A program made the translations under genes and the position numbers. 64,000 nt of DNA from positions 1-64,000 of the forward strand of contig CAKVEW010000010.1 of assembly GCA_934746015.1 (NCBI GenBank). Reading direction: 5' to 3'. The notes below the pieces were generated by a model, which was not told the origin of the DNA, did not search any database, and was given only the letters and a program-made list of their open reading frames with translations. The stretch is from an uncultured Clostridium sp. (GTDB taxonomy: Bacteria; Bacillota; Clostridia; Clostridiales; Clostridiaceae). Positions 9,191 through 17,016 of this stretch are shown in pieces. Numbering within the stretch: position 1 is the first letter of the stretch; every line of letters begins with the position of its first letter.

Positions 9191-10466
9191 TTTCTACCAT
9201 CCTTTGTTTATTTGTTATTGCTACAAAAGGCATATATATTAATACTGAAATTACTAAAATAATAATAGCAATTAATGCTGACATCACATGTCCACCTGTG
9301 GCAAAGAAAGCACTTAATACTGGTGGAGTAGTCCATGGAATTAATATATAAGTATGAGCCATTAATCCTATAGATGTTGCTAAAGTTCCTATAATAAGTC
9401 CTATAAATGTAGATAAAATCATTGGAATTATTAAAATTGGATTCATTACAACTGGAAGTCCAAACATTATAGGCTCAGAAATATTAAATAATGCAGGTAT
9501 AAATCCTATTTTAGCAATTTTCTTGTAATCCTCTCTACGAGATACTATAAAAATTGCAATAATAAGGGCAATCATATTCCCTGCACCTCCCATAAATGCA
9601 ACTGAATCTAAGAAAGGCTTAGTCATAATTGCTTGCAAAGTTTGTCCAGATGATGCAGCTTCAGCATTTTGAGTTAGTGAAACAAGATAGATTGGTTCTA
9701 AAATAGGATTGAAAATAAAAGCAGAATGTATTCCTAATCCCCAAAGTAACATATAAAGCAAGTAAATGACCCCTAACCCCAAAGTAGAATTTACTATATT
9801 GGTAAAAGGTGTTTGTATAGATTTAAATATAAGATCATTTAAAGGAAGTCCAAAGTAATTTGTAATCATCTTTAAAACTCCAAATACTAACAAAGTAATA
9901 ATTACAGGGATTAATTTATTAAAAGACCTTGCAATAGATGGTGGTACACTATCTGGCATTTTTATAATAAGAGCATCTATTTTTGATAACCCTCTTATAA
10001 GCTCTACTGTTGATATTGCAGCAATAAAAGCCATAAACATAGCGGCAGCACCAGTGTAATAAGTATTTATATATTCTATTCCTAAATTTGCATCAAAATT
10101 TATTGGCATCAATATGAAAAGTACTACAACCGCAATAGATGGTGTAATTGAAGTTTCAGACTTATAATACTCTGCTAATGATTTAGAAGTGGTAAATGTT
10201 AAAAGTATTGCCATTATAGACATAGTGGCAGGAACTATAGATGCACCTAGCTCTGTAAGCTTTGTAAAAGGCATTCCAAAAAGTTTATTAGTAAATCCAT
10301 TTTCTCCAATAAATACATTATTTATAAGTATAAAGAAAGATCCTGCAATCATAATTGGAAGTATTGCTACAAAGCCATCTCTTATTGCAGATAGGTACCT
10401 ATTAGATGCAAGTTTATTAGCAAATGGAAGAAACATTTCCTCCATTTTATTCATAAATGTTTTCAT
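9183..10466 (-). CDS. PTS EIIC, cellobiose type
   Basis: Membrane permease subunit of a lactose/cellobiose-family PTS, 427 residues with about ten hydrophobic segments and the typical GLGIHSAFIFNPILEPIY and NISEPIMFGLPVVMNP signatures. It carries the sugar across the membrane while EIIB phosphorylates it. It follows nanE by six bases and overlaps the HAD gene. In the operon context the sugar is more likely an amino sugar or an amino-sugar disaccharide than cellobiose itself, because the first gene is an N-acetylmannosamine-6-phosphate epimerase; that is inference. Confidence 0.92.
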   Translation of the reverse strand: MKTFMNKMEEMFLPFANKLASNRYLSAIRDGFVAILPIMIAGSFFILINNVFIGENGFTNKLFGMPFTKLTELGASIVPATMSIMAILLTFTTSKSLAEYYKSETSITPSIAVVVLFILMPINFDANLGIEYINTYYTGAAAMFMAFIAAISTVELIRGLSKIDALIIKMPDSVPPSIARSFNKLIPVIITLLVFGVLKMITNYFGLPLNDLIFKSIQTPFTNIVNSTLGLGVIYLLYMLLWGLGIHSAFIFNPILEPIYLVSLTQNAEAASSGQTLQAIMTKPFLDSVAFMGGAGNMIALIIAIFIVSRREDYKKIAKIGFIPALFNISEPIMFGLPVVMNPILIIPMILSTFIGLIIGTLATSIGLMAHTYILIPWTTPPVLSAFFATGGHVMSALIAIIILVISVLIYMPFVAITNKQRMVEND

Positions 10467-10472
10467 ATTTTT

Positions 10473-11159
10473 TTACTCTCCTATCTTATTAATTTCATTA
10501 ATAAATTTCTCAGTTATGATTTGTGGGCGAGTTATAATAGAACCTACTACCACACTATAGCAACCTAATTCAAGTACACGTCTTGCTTTTTCTGGAGTAT
10601 CTATATTGCCTTCTGCAATAACTGGTTTTGAAACTGAATCAATTATATTTCTTATAATCTCAAAATCATTATCATTAATATGAATACCTTTACTTTCTTC
10701 TGTGTATCCTACCAAGGTAGTCCCTATAAAATCAAATCCTAGTTTATCTGCATTAATGGCTTCCTCATAAGTAGAACAATCCGCCATAAGTAATATGTCA
10801 TTATATTTTTCTCTAATTTTTTCTATAAAAGCTTCTAAAGTAGTATTATTTGGTCTTAATCGACTCGTTGCATCCAAAGCTATAATATCCACTCCAACTT
10901 CCATAAGTTCATCTATTTCCCTCATTGTTGCAGTAATATAAATATCACTATCTTCATAATCTCTTTTAACTATTCCTATAATAGGATTATCTACATTTCT
11001 TTTTATTTCTATTATATCTTCCTTAGAGTTAGCCCTAATCCCTACAGCTCCACCTTGTATTGCTGCTTTAGCCATTCTTCCCATAATAAATGATGAATGA
11101 AGGGGTTCATCTTCTAAAGCCTGACAAGATACTATCAACCCTCCATTAATATTTCCCAT
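10473..11159 (-). CDS. nanE: N-acetylmannosamine-6-phosphate 2-epimerase
   Basis: Converts N-acetylmannosamine-6-phosphate to N-acetylglucosamine-6-phosphate. The 228 residues form a TIM barrel with NanE hallmarks: [16 protein letters not shown] at the start, [27 protein letters not shown], the [11 protein letters not shown] segment, IGTTLVGYT, and [12 protein letters not shown] with [10 protein letters not shown] for phosphate binding. Length is normal. A GGAGGAG site precedes the ATG. It is the first gene of a PTS operon and lacks the usual nanA and nanK neighbours. This suggests the PTS delivers the phosphorylated sugar directly, making a kinase unnecessary. Confidence 0.92.
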   Translation of the reverse strand: MGNINGGLIVSCQALEDEPLHSSFIMGRMAKAAIQGGAVGIRANSKEDIIEIKRNVDNPIIGIVKRDYEDSDIYITATMREIDELMEVGVDIIALDATSRLRPNNTTLEAFIEKIREKYNDILLMADCSTYEEAINADKLGFDFIGTTLVGYTEESKGIHINDNDFEIIRNIIDSVSKPVIAEGNIDTPEKARRVLELGCYSVVVGSIITRPQIITEKFINEINKIGE

Positions 11160-11210
11160 ATTACTCCTCCTACCATTTTATAAAATAAAAAAGTACTTTT
11201 TCTTTAGTTA

Positions 11211-11239
11211 ATATTAAGTTAGTCTGTATTTATTTTCAA
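11211..11239 (-). promoter_or_regulatory. sigma-A promoter of the nanE operon
   Basis: On the minus strand TTGAAA (11239-11234) and TAATAT (11216-11211) are separated by exactly 17 bases. One TGAAAATAAAT box overlaps the -35 element. Confidence 0.7.
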
Positions 11240-11317
11240 TAAATGTGTAGCATTTAGAAAATACTTTCATTTTTTAGGTAGGCAAATCTAATTTTTTTAT
11301 TATAAAGCTAGATAAAG

Positions 11318-11345
11318 TGAAAATAAATTCAAATGAAAATAAATT
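11318..11345 (+). promoter_or_regulatory. candidate RpiR operator: direct TGAAAATAAATT repeats
   Basis: TGAAAATAAATT occurs at 11318-11329 and again at 11334-11345, a 16-base period. A third copy in the opposite orientation (minus strand, 11238-11228) overlaps the -35 of the nanE promoter. Repetition in one spacer suggests a regulator binding site, with the RpiR protein encoded at 5352-6185 as the natural candidate. Confidence 0.45.
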
Positions 11346-11367
11346 ATGTTATGCCTTTTTTAAATTA

Positions 11368-11413
11368 AAAAAATTGCAGGAATTGAAATCAAAAATTTCA
11401 TTCCCGCAATTTT
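11368..11413 (-). terminator. terminator after the MFS gene
   Basis: Long stem of AAAATTGC(A/G)GGAAT type with an A/T-rich loop just after the MFS stop codon, followed on the minus strand by seven T residues. Confidence 0.85.
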
Positions 11414-11418
11414 CTATA

Positions 11419-12582
11419 TTATTTTTTTCTTATAATTAACATTTCAATAATTGTAATTAATGCACCTATAATTCCAATAAACTTAAATGCTATTTCTAAA
11501 GCAAATTTATCTCCTATTAATCCGCATATAGGAAACAATATTATCATCATTAAAGAGTAAAACATGCTTTCTACCGAAATTATAGTTGCTCTTTGTTTTG
11601 ATTCAACCATAGAATTAATTAATTTGCTGCTAATTGGTTGAAGTATAGATGTTAAAAATCCTATAGATAAGAAAATTAATATCACTACTTGCCTACTTAC
11701 ATATCCCATTAATATTATTGATAAACTAATTATCATTGATATTAATAGCCACCCGCTACTTTTAAACCGCCTATATATCTTATCACTTAATATTGCTCCT
11801 ACAGATGAAAGTATCCCATTGAACAAAAATATTATAGAAATACTAGCTCTAGAATATCCTACATTACTTAAAAATTGTTGCCCATAAAAATATATTATAG
11901 CTGAAGAAGTATATATTATAGGGAAGAAAATCAGAGTATTTAAAAGTCTTCCATTATTCTTCAATATATTGATAGAAGTTTTGAAATGATCTACCAAAGT
12001 AACTCGTTCTTCATGCTCTTCTCTAATATCTACTTCTATAAAATTAAAAGAAATAGTTAAAGAAAACATTCCTATAATAATTGCAGTTATATAACTAATA
12101 GAGAAGTTTATTTGAGATAAAAGTCCGCCAATAAATACTGCCAGTCCTTGTGAAACTTCTATAATTAAATTTATTCTTCCATTGATTTTCAAATATTCCT
12201 CTTCTCTTTTCAAAGCTTTAAGAGTATCATAAATCAAAGCTTCTTCAGATCCTGAATTTAAGTTATATCCCCAAGCTGATAATATAAATCCAATTGCAAA
12301 ACCTAAAAAAGAATTTGAAAATAACATGATAATGGCAGATATTAATGATGTTAACCTTCCAATTATCATAACTTTTCTTCTGCCGAATAAATCTGCTAGA
12401 GCTCCTGTTGGAAGCTCAGATATAAAGCCAGTTATATGAAATATTCCTTCAAGTAAGCCTATTTGAACTAAATTCATTCCCTTGTAGCCTAAGTATAATA
12501 CCCAAATGGCAGAGGTTATATCAAAGGATGAAAAAAATCTATATAAGTATTCATTTTTAATATTATTTATTATTTTATTCAT
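11419..12582 (-). CDS. MFS transporter, probable drug efflux
   Basis: A 387-residue major facilitator with about twelve membrane segments. The MFS loop 2-3 motif appears as GALADLFGRRKVMIIGR (about residues 60-76), which fits drug/proton antiporters. The ribosome binding site is TGGAGTTG, nine bases before the ATG. That site is exactly complementary over eight bases to a segment upstream in the leader (12652-12659), which in turn can pair with part of a 43-codon leader ORF. Expression is therefore probably controlled by attenuation, as in several ribosome-targeting antibiotic resistance genes. Substrate unknown. Confidence 0.85.
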   Translation of the reverse strand: MNKIINNIKNEYLYRFFSSFDITSAIWVLYLGYKGMNLVQIGLLEGIFHITGFISELPTGALADLFGRRKVMIIGRLTSLISAIIMLFSNSFLGFAIGFILSAWGYNLNSGSEEALIYDTLKALKREEEYLKINGRINLIIEVSQGLAVFIGGLLSQINFSISYITAIIIGMFSLTISFNFIEVDIREEHEERVTLVDHFKTSINILKNNGRLLNTLIFFPIIYTSSAIIYFYGQQFLSNVGYSRASISIIFLFNGILSSVGAILSDKIYRRFKSSGWLLISMIISLSIILMGYVSRQVVILIFLSIGFLTSILQPISSKLINSMVESKQRATIISVESMFYSLMMIILFPICGLIGDKFALEIAFKFIGIIGALITIIEMLIIRKK

Positions 12583-12588
12583 TTAGAT

Positions 12589-12663
12589 CAACTCCATTTT
12601 TTACATTTTTAGCCATAATAAAAGACCCACCATAAAGAAAGAGGGTCTAATTGGAGTTGCTAT
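12589..12663 (-). promoter_or_regulatory. candidate attenuator in the MFS leader
   Basis: Three segments can pair in exclusive ways. Segment 1 lies inside the leader ORF (12726-12713, AATTGGATTGCTAT). Segment 2 (12663-12649, ATAGCAACTCCAATT) complements segment 1 over 14 bases with one bulge. Segment 3 is the MFS ribosome binding site (12596-12589, TGGAGTTG), which complements CAACTCCA of segment 2. If 1 pairs with 2 the binding site is free; if translation covers 1, segment 2 can mask it. This is the logic of leader-peptide attenuation. The pairings are read from sequence; the mechanism is inferred. Confidence 0.55.
12623..12648 (-). terminator. terminator-like hairpin in the MFS leader
   Basis: On the minus strand AGACCCTC pairs with GTGGGTCT around a ten-base loop and is followed by TTTATT. 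It sits between the leader ORF and the MFS start codon, so it may terminate transcription conditionally. Confidence 0.55.
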
Positions 12664-12672
12664 TTTTGCAAG

Positions 12673-12804
12673 TTATGAAATAGAATCTTGCAGTTTTACC
12701 TTGAATAAGGCTATAGCAATCCAATTTCCAAAAATTGTAGCTGTTTTCGATTGTGCGCTACTGGAATAAATTTCATACTTAGTCTTTTTTACAATAAATC
12801 CCAC
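12673..12804 (-). CDS. 43-residue leader ORF before the MFS gene
   Basis: A small open frame starting with GTG behind AAGGAG (ten-base spacing) and ending in TAA, 43 residues. It begins MGFIVKKTKYEIYSSSAQ and has a middle segment ATIFGNWIAIAL. I recognise no homologue. It lies between a good promoter and the hairpins in front of the MFS gene, and codons 26-31 form one arm of the proposed attenuator. A regulatory role through ribosome stalling is more likely than a functional product. It could also be a chance frame. Confidence 0.45.
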   Translation of the reverse strand: MGFIVKKTKYEIYSSSAQSKTATIFGNWIAIALFKVKLQDSIS

Positions 12805-12844
12805 AGTTCTATTTCTCCTTTCTTTTCCAAAATTATATATATTT

Positions 12845-12873
12845 ATAATAAATTATTTTTCAAAAAATTACAA
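12845..12873 (-). promoter_or_regulatory. promoter of the MFS leader transcript
   Basis: TTGTAA (12873-12868) and TATTAT (12850-12845) on the minus strand with a 17-base spacer. Transcription from here would give a leader of about 250 bases before the MFS start codon. Confidence 0.6.
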
Positions 12874-12950
12874 TAGAAAAAAGCGATAAAAAAACAGAGG
12901 GAGAAAGGTAGTATTAAATACCATATATCTTTTTCTGAATTTTTTGTCTA

Positions 12951-13472
12951 TTATTTTACAAAATACACCATATAATCTTCATCATAATATTTATTATCAA
13001 ATTTTATTGCATTTTTTTCTATGGCATATGTTTCGAAATTCATTGACTTATATAAGTTCTTAGCTTTTATATTTCTACTAACAACGCATAAATTTATTTG
13101 TTCTAATCCCTCTATTGATTTTGCTATATTTAAGCATTCAGATAAGAGTAATTTACCAAGTCCATTCTTACGATATTTCTTAGATACATACATTCCCCAT
13201 ATAGTTGCCTTATGTCTTAATTTAATTCGTCTTTCTCTCCTAAGAGCAATTACACCTATTATTTTATTTTCTTCATTAAAAGCACCCAAAATAAAGTTAT
13301 CTTCTTTTGGTTCAATATATTCATTATTAAACCTTAATATAAGATTATCTAATGGCTTACTTACTTCTTCATCATAAGTTGCTCCAAAAGCATCTCCATC
13401 TTCTATTAAGGCCTTAAATCTTAACTCCCAAAAGCACTTAGCATCATCTTTTGCTAATTTTCTTATCATCAT
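12951..13472 (-). CDS. GNAT family N-acetyltransferase
   Basis: A 173-residue acetyltransferase of the GNAT fold. The acetyl-CoA binding motif is clear: MYVSKKYRKNGLGKLLLSE (about residues 93-111), with IGVIALRRE before it and LCVVSRNIKAKNLYKSMNF after it. The start MMIRKLAKDDAKCFWELR is typical of RimI/YhfO-like members. An AGGATG site precedes the ATG. Substrate cannot be read from sequence. It is monocistronic, between the MFS leader and small membrane protein genes; a resistance or small-molecule acetylation role is possible but not shown. Confidence 0.88.
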   Translation of the reverse strand: MMIRKLAKDDAKCFWELRFKALIEDGDAFGATYDEEVSKPLDNLILRFNNEYIEPKEDNFILGAFNEENKIIGVIALRRERRIKLRHKATIWGMYVSKKYRKNGLGKLLLSECLNIAKSIEGLEQINLCVVSRNIKAKNLYKSMNFETYAIEKNAIKFDNKYYDEDYMVYFVK

Positions 13473-13536
13473 ATATCATCACATCCTATTTCATCTCTAG
13501 ATTATTAATTAATTCATATTAATTTCTATCCTTTAT

Positions 13537-13713
13537 TTAAGATTTCAATTTCCCTTTGGATTTTAATATCAAATCAGAAACTATTATTGACAATAAGTAA
13601 CTTATCAGCGGTTCTTTTGTATCAAATATTACTACTCCTATCCAAAAAATAGCTATGGATAATAAAAATACATCAATTAAATAGTATTTAGGACCTCTAT
13701 ATATATTAAACAT
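13537..13713 (-). CDS. 58-residue membrane protein, unknown
   Basis: A small frame with AGGGGA seven bases before an ATG. The product begins MFNIYRGPKYYLIDVFLLSI and has one long hydrophobic stretch (about residues 11-30) and a second weaker one (about 36-50), then a basic tail KSKGKLKS. This looks like a small integral membrane protein. I do not recognise a family. It lies between the gene for another small membrane protein and the GNAT gene, all on the same strand. Confidence 0.55.
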   Translation of the reverse strand: MFNIYRGPKYYLIDVFLLSIAIFWIGVVIFDTKEPLISYLLSIIVSDLILKSKGKLKS

Positions 13714-13776
13714 TATTTTCCCCTTTTAAATTTAATATTTCCTAATCTTATAAAACATCATATTTATAAAACTAAT

Positions 13777-14136
13777 CTACATTTTAAAATTTGATTCCTC
13801 TATCCATTTATCTAATGCATTTTTACTGAAGATAAAATTCTTTCCAACCTTTACATATGGAATTCCTGATTCCTTATTATTTAATATTTGCATTAATCTT
13901 TCTTCTGATATTCCTAAATATGTTGATGCAGTGTCAGAATTAAGAATACTTTTATTATCTTTATCATTAAGTGAAATGTCTCTTATAGTAGTGCTAATAT
14001 TATTAGCTCCTTGAAATAATCCATCTCCTATGAATCTTCCCTTATTTTCAATTCCCTTTGAAATAATAGCTGCGCCAATAACAATAGAAATAGCCAAAGC
14101 AAAAATAGAAATAGGTAAAAACTTATCCTTTAACAT
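13777..14136 (-). CDS. membrane-anchored protein with excisionase-like HTH
   Basis: A 119-residue protein with an N-terminal membrane segment (FLPISIFALAISIVIGAAII, about residues 6-25) and a C-terminal helix-turn-helix of the MerR/excisionase DNA-binding type: STYLGISEERLMQILNN, then the wing IPYVKVGKNFIFSKNALDKWIEE. The combination of one membrane anchor and an Xis-like domain is known in Firmicutes proteins annotated only as helix-turn-helix domain proteins. It may read a membrane state or tether DNA. It lies divergently from thyA with only about 145 bases between starts. Confidence 0.75.
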   Translation of the reverse strand: MLKDKFLPISIFALAISIVIGAAIISKGIENKGRFIGDGLFQGANNISTTIRDISLNDKDNKSILNSDTASTYLGISEERLMQILNNKESGIPYVKVGKNFIFSKNALDKWIEESNFKM

Positions 14137-14282
14137 TATTTATCCCCCTTTAGACTTACTAATTACGATAATTCTTGATAACCATTATACCATATAATGT
14201 AATTAAAGTTAAATTTTATACTAACTTCATTTATGGTTTTTATAGTACAATAATCTTAATCAAAAATAAGGAGGAATATAAT

Positions 14283-15074
14283 TTGAGTTTATACGATAAG
14301 AAATATCTATCTATAGTTAGAGATATCTTAGATAATGGTTATTACGATAATAATAGAACAGGAATGCCTACATACAAACTTCCACATCAAATTATGCAAT
14401 TTAACTTACAAAAGGAATTTCCTATTCTAACAACTAAAAAGGTTGCATTTAAAACAGCTATAAAAGAAATGCTATGGATATATAGAGATCAATCAAATGA
14501 TGTTACAAAGCTTCAAGAGCAAAATGTGCATATTTGGGATGAATGGGTAGATGAAAATAACACAATTGGTAAAGCTTATGGATACCAAATAGCTAAATTC
14601 AATCAAATTGATAAGCTTATTGAAACTTTAAAAACTAATCCTCAAGACAGAAGAATGATTATGTCTATGTGGAATATTGAAGACTTACCAGAGATGACTC
14701 TTCAACCTTGTTGCTACCAAACTTTATGGGATGTAACTGATGGATACCTAAATTGTATGCTTGTCCAACGCAGCGGAGACATACCACTTGGAGTTCCATT
14801 TAATACCAGCCAATATGCTGTACTTGTTCATTTAATAGCTCAAGTAACTAATCTTAAACCTGGATTATTTACTCACGTTATTAATAATGCTCATATTTAT
14901 GAAAATCAAATTGAAGGTATGAAACTTCAACTTACTAGAGAAAATGAAGATTTCGAAGCTCCAAAGCTTTGGATAAATCCTGAAATTAATAACTTCTACG
15001 ATTTTACTGTAGATGATATAAAACTTATAGATTACAATCACCATGATCCTATTAAAATGGAGGTAAGTGTATAA
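14283..15074 (+). CDS. thyA: thymidylate synthase
   Basis: Makes dTMP from dUMP using methylene-tetrahydrofolate. I choose the TTG at 14283, eight bases after AAGGAGG, giving 263 residues, the normal ThyA length; the longer open frame upstream adds unrelated hydrophobic residues. Visible motifs are DNRTGMPT-like NNRTGMPT, the catalytic region [11 protein letters not shown] (Cys143, with Cys instead of the usual His next to it), [18 protein letters not shown] and the [12 protein letters not shown] nucleotide site. It overlaps folA by one base (TAATG), so the two folate-cycle genes are coupled. Confidence 0.95.
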   Translation: MSLYDKKYLSIVRDILDNGYYDNNRTGMPTYKLPHQIMQFNLQKEFPILTTKKVAFKTAIKEMLWIYRDQSNDVTKLQEQNVHIWDEWVDENNTIGKAYGYQIAKFNQIDKLIETLKTNPQDRRMIMSMWNIEDLPEMTLQPCCYQTLWDVTDGYLNCMLVQRSGDIPLGVPFNTSQYAVLVHLIAQVTNLKPGLFTHVINNAHIYENQIEGMKLQLTRENEDFEAPKLWINPEINNFYDFTVDDIKLIDYNHHDPIKMEVSV

Positions 15075-15565
15075 TGTTATCAATTATAGTTGCTATAGCA
15101 AGCAATGATGTAATAGGTGGTGATAATAAGCTTTTGTGGCATATATCTAAAGACTTAAAGAGATTTAAGGAAATTACATCTGGGCACACTATAATTATGG
15201 GAAGAAAAACCTTCGAATCTCTTCCAAAGGTCTTACCAAATAGACATCATATTGTAATTACAAGAGATAAAGATTATAAAGTTGACTCTTCTGAAGTTGA
15301 GGTAGTTAATGATATAAATTCCATTATAAATAGATTTGAGAATTCTACTGAAGAAGCTTTCATTATAGGTGGAGGAGAAATATATAATTCTCTTTTACCT
15401 AAATCTGATAAACTTTATTTAACTAAAGTTTATAAAGATTTTAAGGGAGATACTAAGTTCCCTAAAATAAATCTTGAAGATTGGTTCATTGATTATGAAT
15501 CTGAAATATTTGTTAATGAAGCTGATAATTTAAAATTTAACTTTATTGACTTAACAAGAAAATAA
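15074..15565 (+). CDS. folA: dihydrofolate reductase
   Basis: Reduces dihydrofolate produced by ThyA, the next step of the same cycle. The 163 residues contain the expected [22 protein letters not shown] start with the active-site WHISKDLKRFKEIT, the NADPH-binding GHTIIMGRKTFESLP, and FIIGGGEIYNSLLP. The ATG overlaps the thyA stop codon by one base and has GGAGG within thyA. A hairpin terminator follows. Target of trimethoprim in other bacteria. Confidence 0.96.
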   Translation: MLSIIVAIASNDVIGGDNKLLWHISKDLKRFKEITSGHTIIMGRKTFESLPKVLPNRHHIVITRDKDYKVDSSEVEVVNDINSIINRFENSTEEAFIIGGGEIYNSLLPKSDKLYLTKVYKDFKGDTKFPKINLEDWFIDYESEIFVNEADNLKFNFIDLTRK

Positions 15566-15570
15566 AAAAG

Positions 15571-15612
15571 AAAACGAGGGCATTCCTAAAGGAATTCCCT
15601 CGCTTTCTTTGT
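15571..15612 (+). terminator. terminator of thyA-folA
   Basis: Stem CGAGGG-ATTCCT paired with AGGAATTCCCTCG, followed by CTTTCTTTGT, directly after the folA stop codon. Flanking A-rich sequence could let it work from both strands. Confidence 0.75.
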
Positions 15613-15681
15613 CCTATTGTATGTTAATCCTATTGAAGAGTAACCTATAAATAATTATTTTTTAAATTTCATGTTTACATT

Positions 15682-15708
15682 AAAAAAACCCTTCTTGCAA
15701 GAAAGGCC
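15682..15708 (-). terminator. terminator of the tRNA-Ser/SRP RNA transcript
   Basis: On the minus strand CCTTTCTT and AAGAAGGG pair around GC, then seven T residues follow. It lies just past the 3' end of the SRP RNA. Confidence 0.9.
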
Positions 15709-15718
15709 TAAAAATTAA

Positions 15719-15983
15719 ACCGTGCACCTAGCTTCGACAGTAGTCTATAGACGTTACTATGTAGTTAGCTCTGACAAGATTTATCCATATCACACGCAGT
15801 AATCACTTATCGCTGCTTCCTTCCGGACCTGACGAGGTTCATGCACTTACGTCGTATGGGACCTTGCCATCAACACCACTTGCATAGGCAGGCTCTACAT
15901 ACTAAAGCCTAGGCTAGGAATTCAATCCTGCTATAGCGGATTGCAGGTTACAGGGCACCGCTAACTCCCCATCTAGCACGGCC
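15719..15983 (-). ncRNA. ffs: signal recognition particle RNA (large form)
   Basis: RNA scaffold of the signal recognition particle, about 265 bases. The universally conserved domain IV hairpin is present on the minus strand: GTCAGGTCCGGAAGGAAGCAGC in two halves around the GGAA tetraloop region, at about 15812-15835. The 5' end GGCCGTGCTAG pairs with the 3' end CTAGGTGCACGG, closing the molecule. The length and 5' region indicate the Bacillus/Clostridium type with an Alu domain. It starts one base after the CCA of tRNA-Ser, so both come from one precursor. Confidence 0.96.
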
Positions 15984-15984
15984 A

Positions 15985-16074
15985 TGGCGGAGAGAAGGGG
16001 ATTTGAACCCCTGATAGAGTTTCCCCTATACACGCTTTCCAGGCGTGCTCCTTCGACCACTCGGACATCTCTCC
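15985..16074 (-). tRNA. tRNA-Ser (anticodon GGA)
   Basis: A 90-base class II tRNA on the minus strand. The acceptor stem is GGAGAGA with TCTCTCC, followed by G and an encoded CCA. The anticodon arm CGCCTGGAAAGCG presents GGA, which reads UCC and UCU serine codons. A long variable arm (TATAGGGGAAACTCTA) and the T arm GGGGTTCAAATCCCC are clear. It is immediately upstream of the SRP RNA. Confidence 0.97.
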
Positions 16075-16174
16075 ATATTAAATTAAACAGATTAATTATT
16101 AATATAATTAATTTTTTAATTTTGCTTATAGTTACTTAATTTGAACTACTGCTATATATTATCATATACAAATA

Positions 16175-16223
16175 AATATTGCAACATTTAAAAGCTTGTA
16201 GCACTTCTAAATGTTGCAATATT
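16175..16223 (-). terminator. terminator of the tadA-lgt transcript
   Basis: Perfect 16-base stem (AATATTGCAACATTTA at 16175-16190 and its complement at 16208-16223) just past the lgt stop codon. The T-run after it on the minus strand is short and interrupted. Confidence 0.75.
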
Positions 16224-16225
16224 AT

Positions 16226-16990
16226 TTATGCTCTTTTCTTTTTACTTACAAATATAATTAATACTATTCCTAGAATTATTCCTATTAAACTTACAATTTG
16301 AGCTGTTCTAAGCCCCATAAACATTAAGCTATCTGTCCTTAATCCTTCAATAAAGAATCTTCCTATTGAATATAAAATCATATATCCACCAAGTACAATC
16401 CCATCTTTTTCTTCTTTCTTTTTAAGAAGTATATAAACTAGAATTAAACACACTAATAAATTCCAAAGAGATTCATATAAAAATGTTGGGTGGTAATAAG
16501 TACCTTTAATAAGCATACCTTTTTGTATAAATTCTGGGAACTTGCTTATAAATTCTTGAGATACAGGTCCTCCATGAGCTTCTTGGTTCATAAAATTACC
16601 CCAACGACCTATAGCTTGTGCCAAAATAACACCTGGCATTATTACATCTACATACTTTAAAAAGTTAATTTTTCTATATCTTGCAAAAATATATCCTGAT
16701 AGTAAAGCCGCTATAACTCCACCATGAATAGCCATTCCACCATTCCTTATATTTATTACATCCATGAAAGAATGATAGTTTTGATATTCAAATGCAACAT
16801 AATATAATCTTGCTCCTATAATTGATATAGGAAAAGTAATTAAAAAAGCATCTATTATTATATCGTAATCAACATTTTTCTTCTTTGATAATATGTATAT
16901 TAATAGCATAGCAGCTAAAACCCCAGTGGATATTATTATCCCATACCATCTAATTTCTAAGCCAAAAACTTCAAAAGCTACTGGATTCAT
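16226..16990 (-). CDS. lgt: prolipoprotein diacylglyceryl transferase
   Basis: Integral membrane enzyme that adds diacylglycerol to the lipobox cysteine of prelipoproteins; RbsB in this window is a predicted substrate. The 254 residues have about seven membrane segments. Signature segments are RWYGIIISTGVLAA near the start, RNGGMAIHGGVIAA, the catalytic-region signature AQAIGRWGNFMNQEAHG (about residues 125-141) and the C-terminal YSIGRFFIEGLRTDSL. It ends in a basic KKKRA tail. It follows tadA by 26 bases on the same strand. Confidence 0.96.
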   Translation of the reverse strand: MNPVAFEVFGLEIRWYGIIISTGVLAAMLLIYILSKKKNVDYDIIIDAFLITFPISIIGARLYYVAFEYQNYHSFMDVINIRNGGMAIHGGVIAALLSGYIFARYRKINFLKYVDVIMPGVILAQAIGRWGNFMNQEAHGGPVSQEFISKFPEFIQKGMLIKGTYYHPTFLYESLWNLLVCLILVYILLKKKEEKDGIVLGGYMILYSIGRFFIEGLRTDSLMFMGLRTAQIVSLIGIILGIVLIIFVSKKKRA

Positions 16991-17016
16991 CTCACTTCCT
17001 CCTCCATAATTTGTTT

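Noticed and set aside
10189..10560. Plus-strand frame of 123 codons opposite EIIC and nanE
   Set aside because: Lies across two clear coding regions on the other strand and has no start signals.
14865..15083. Minus-strand frame opposite thyA
   Set aside because: Shadow of the conserved thyA sequence; no binding site and no recognisable domain.
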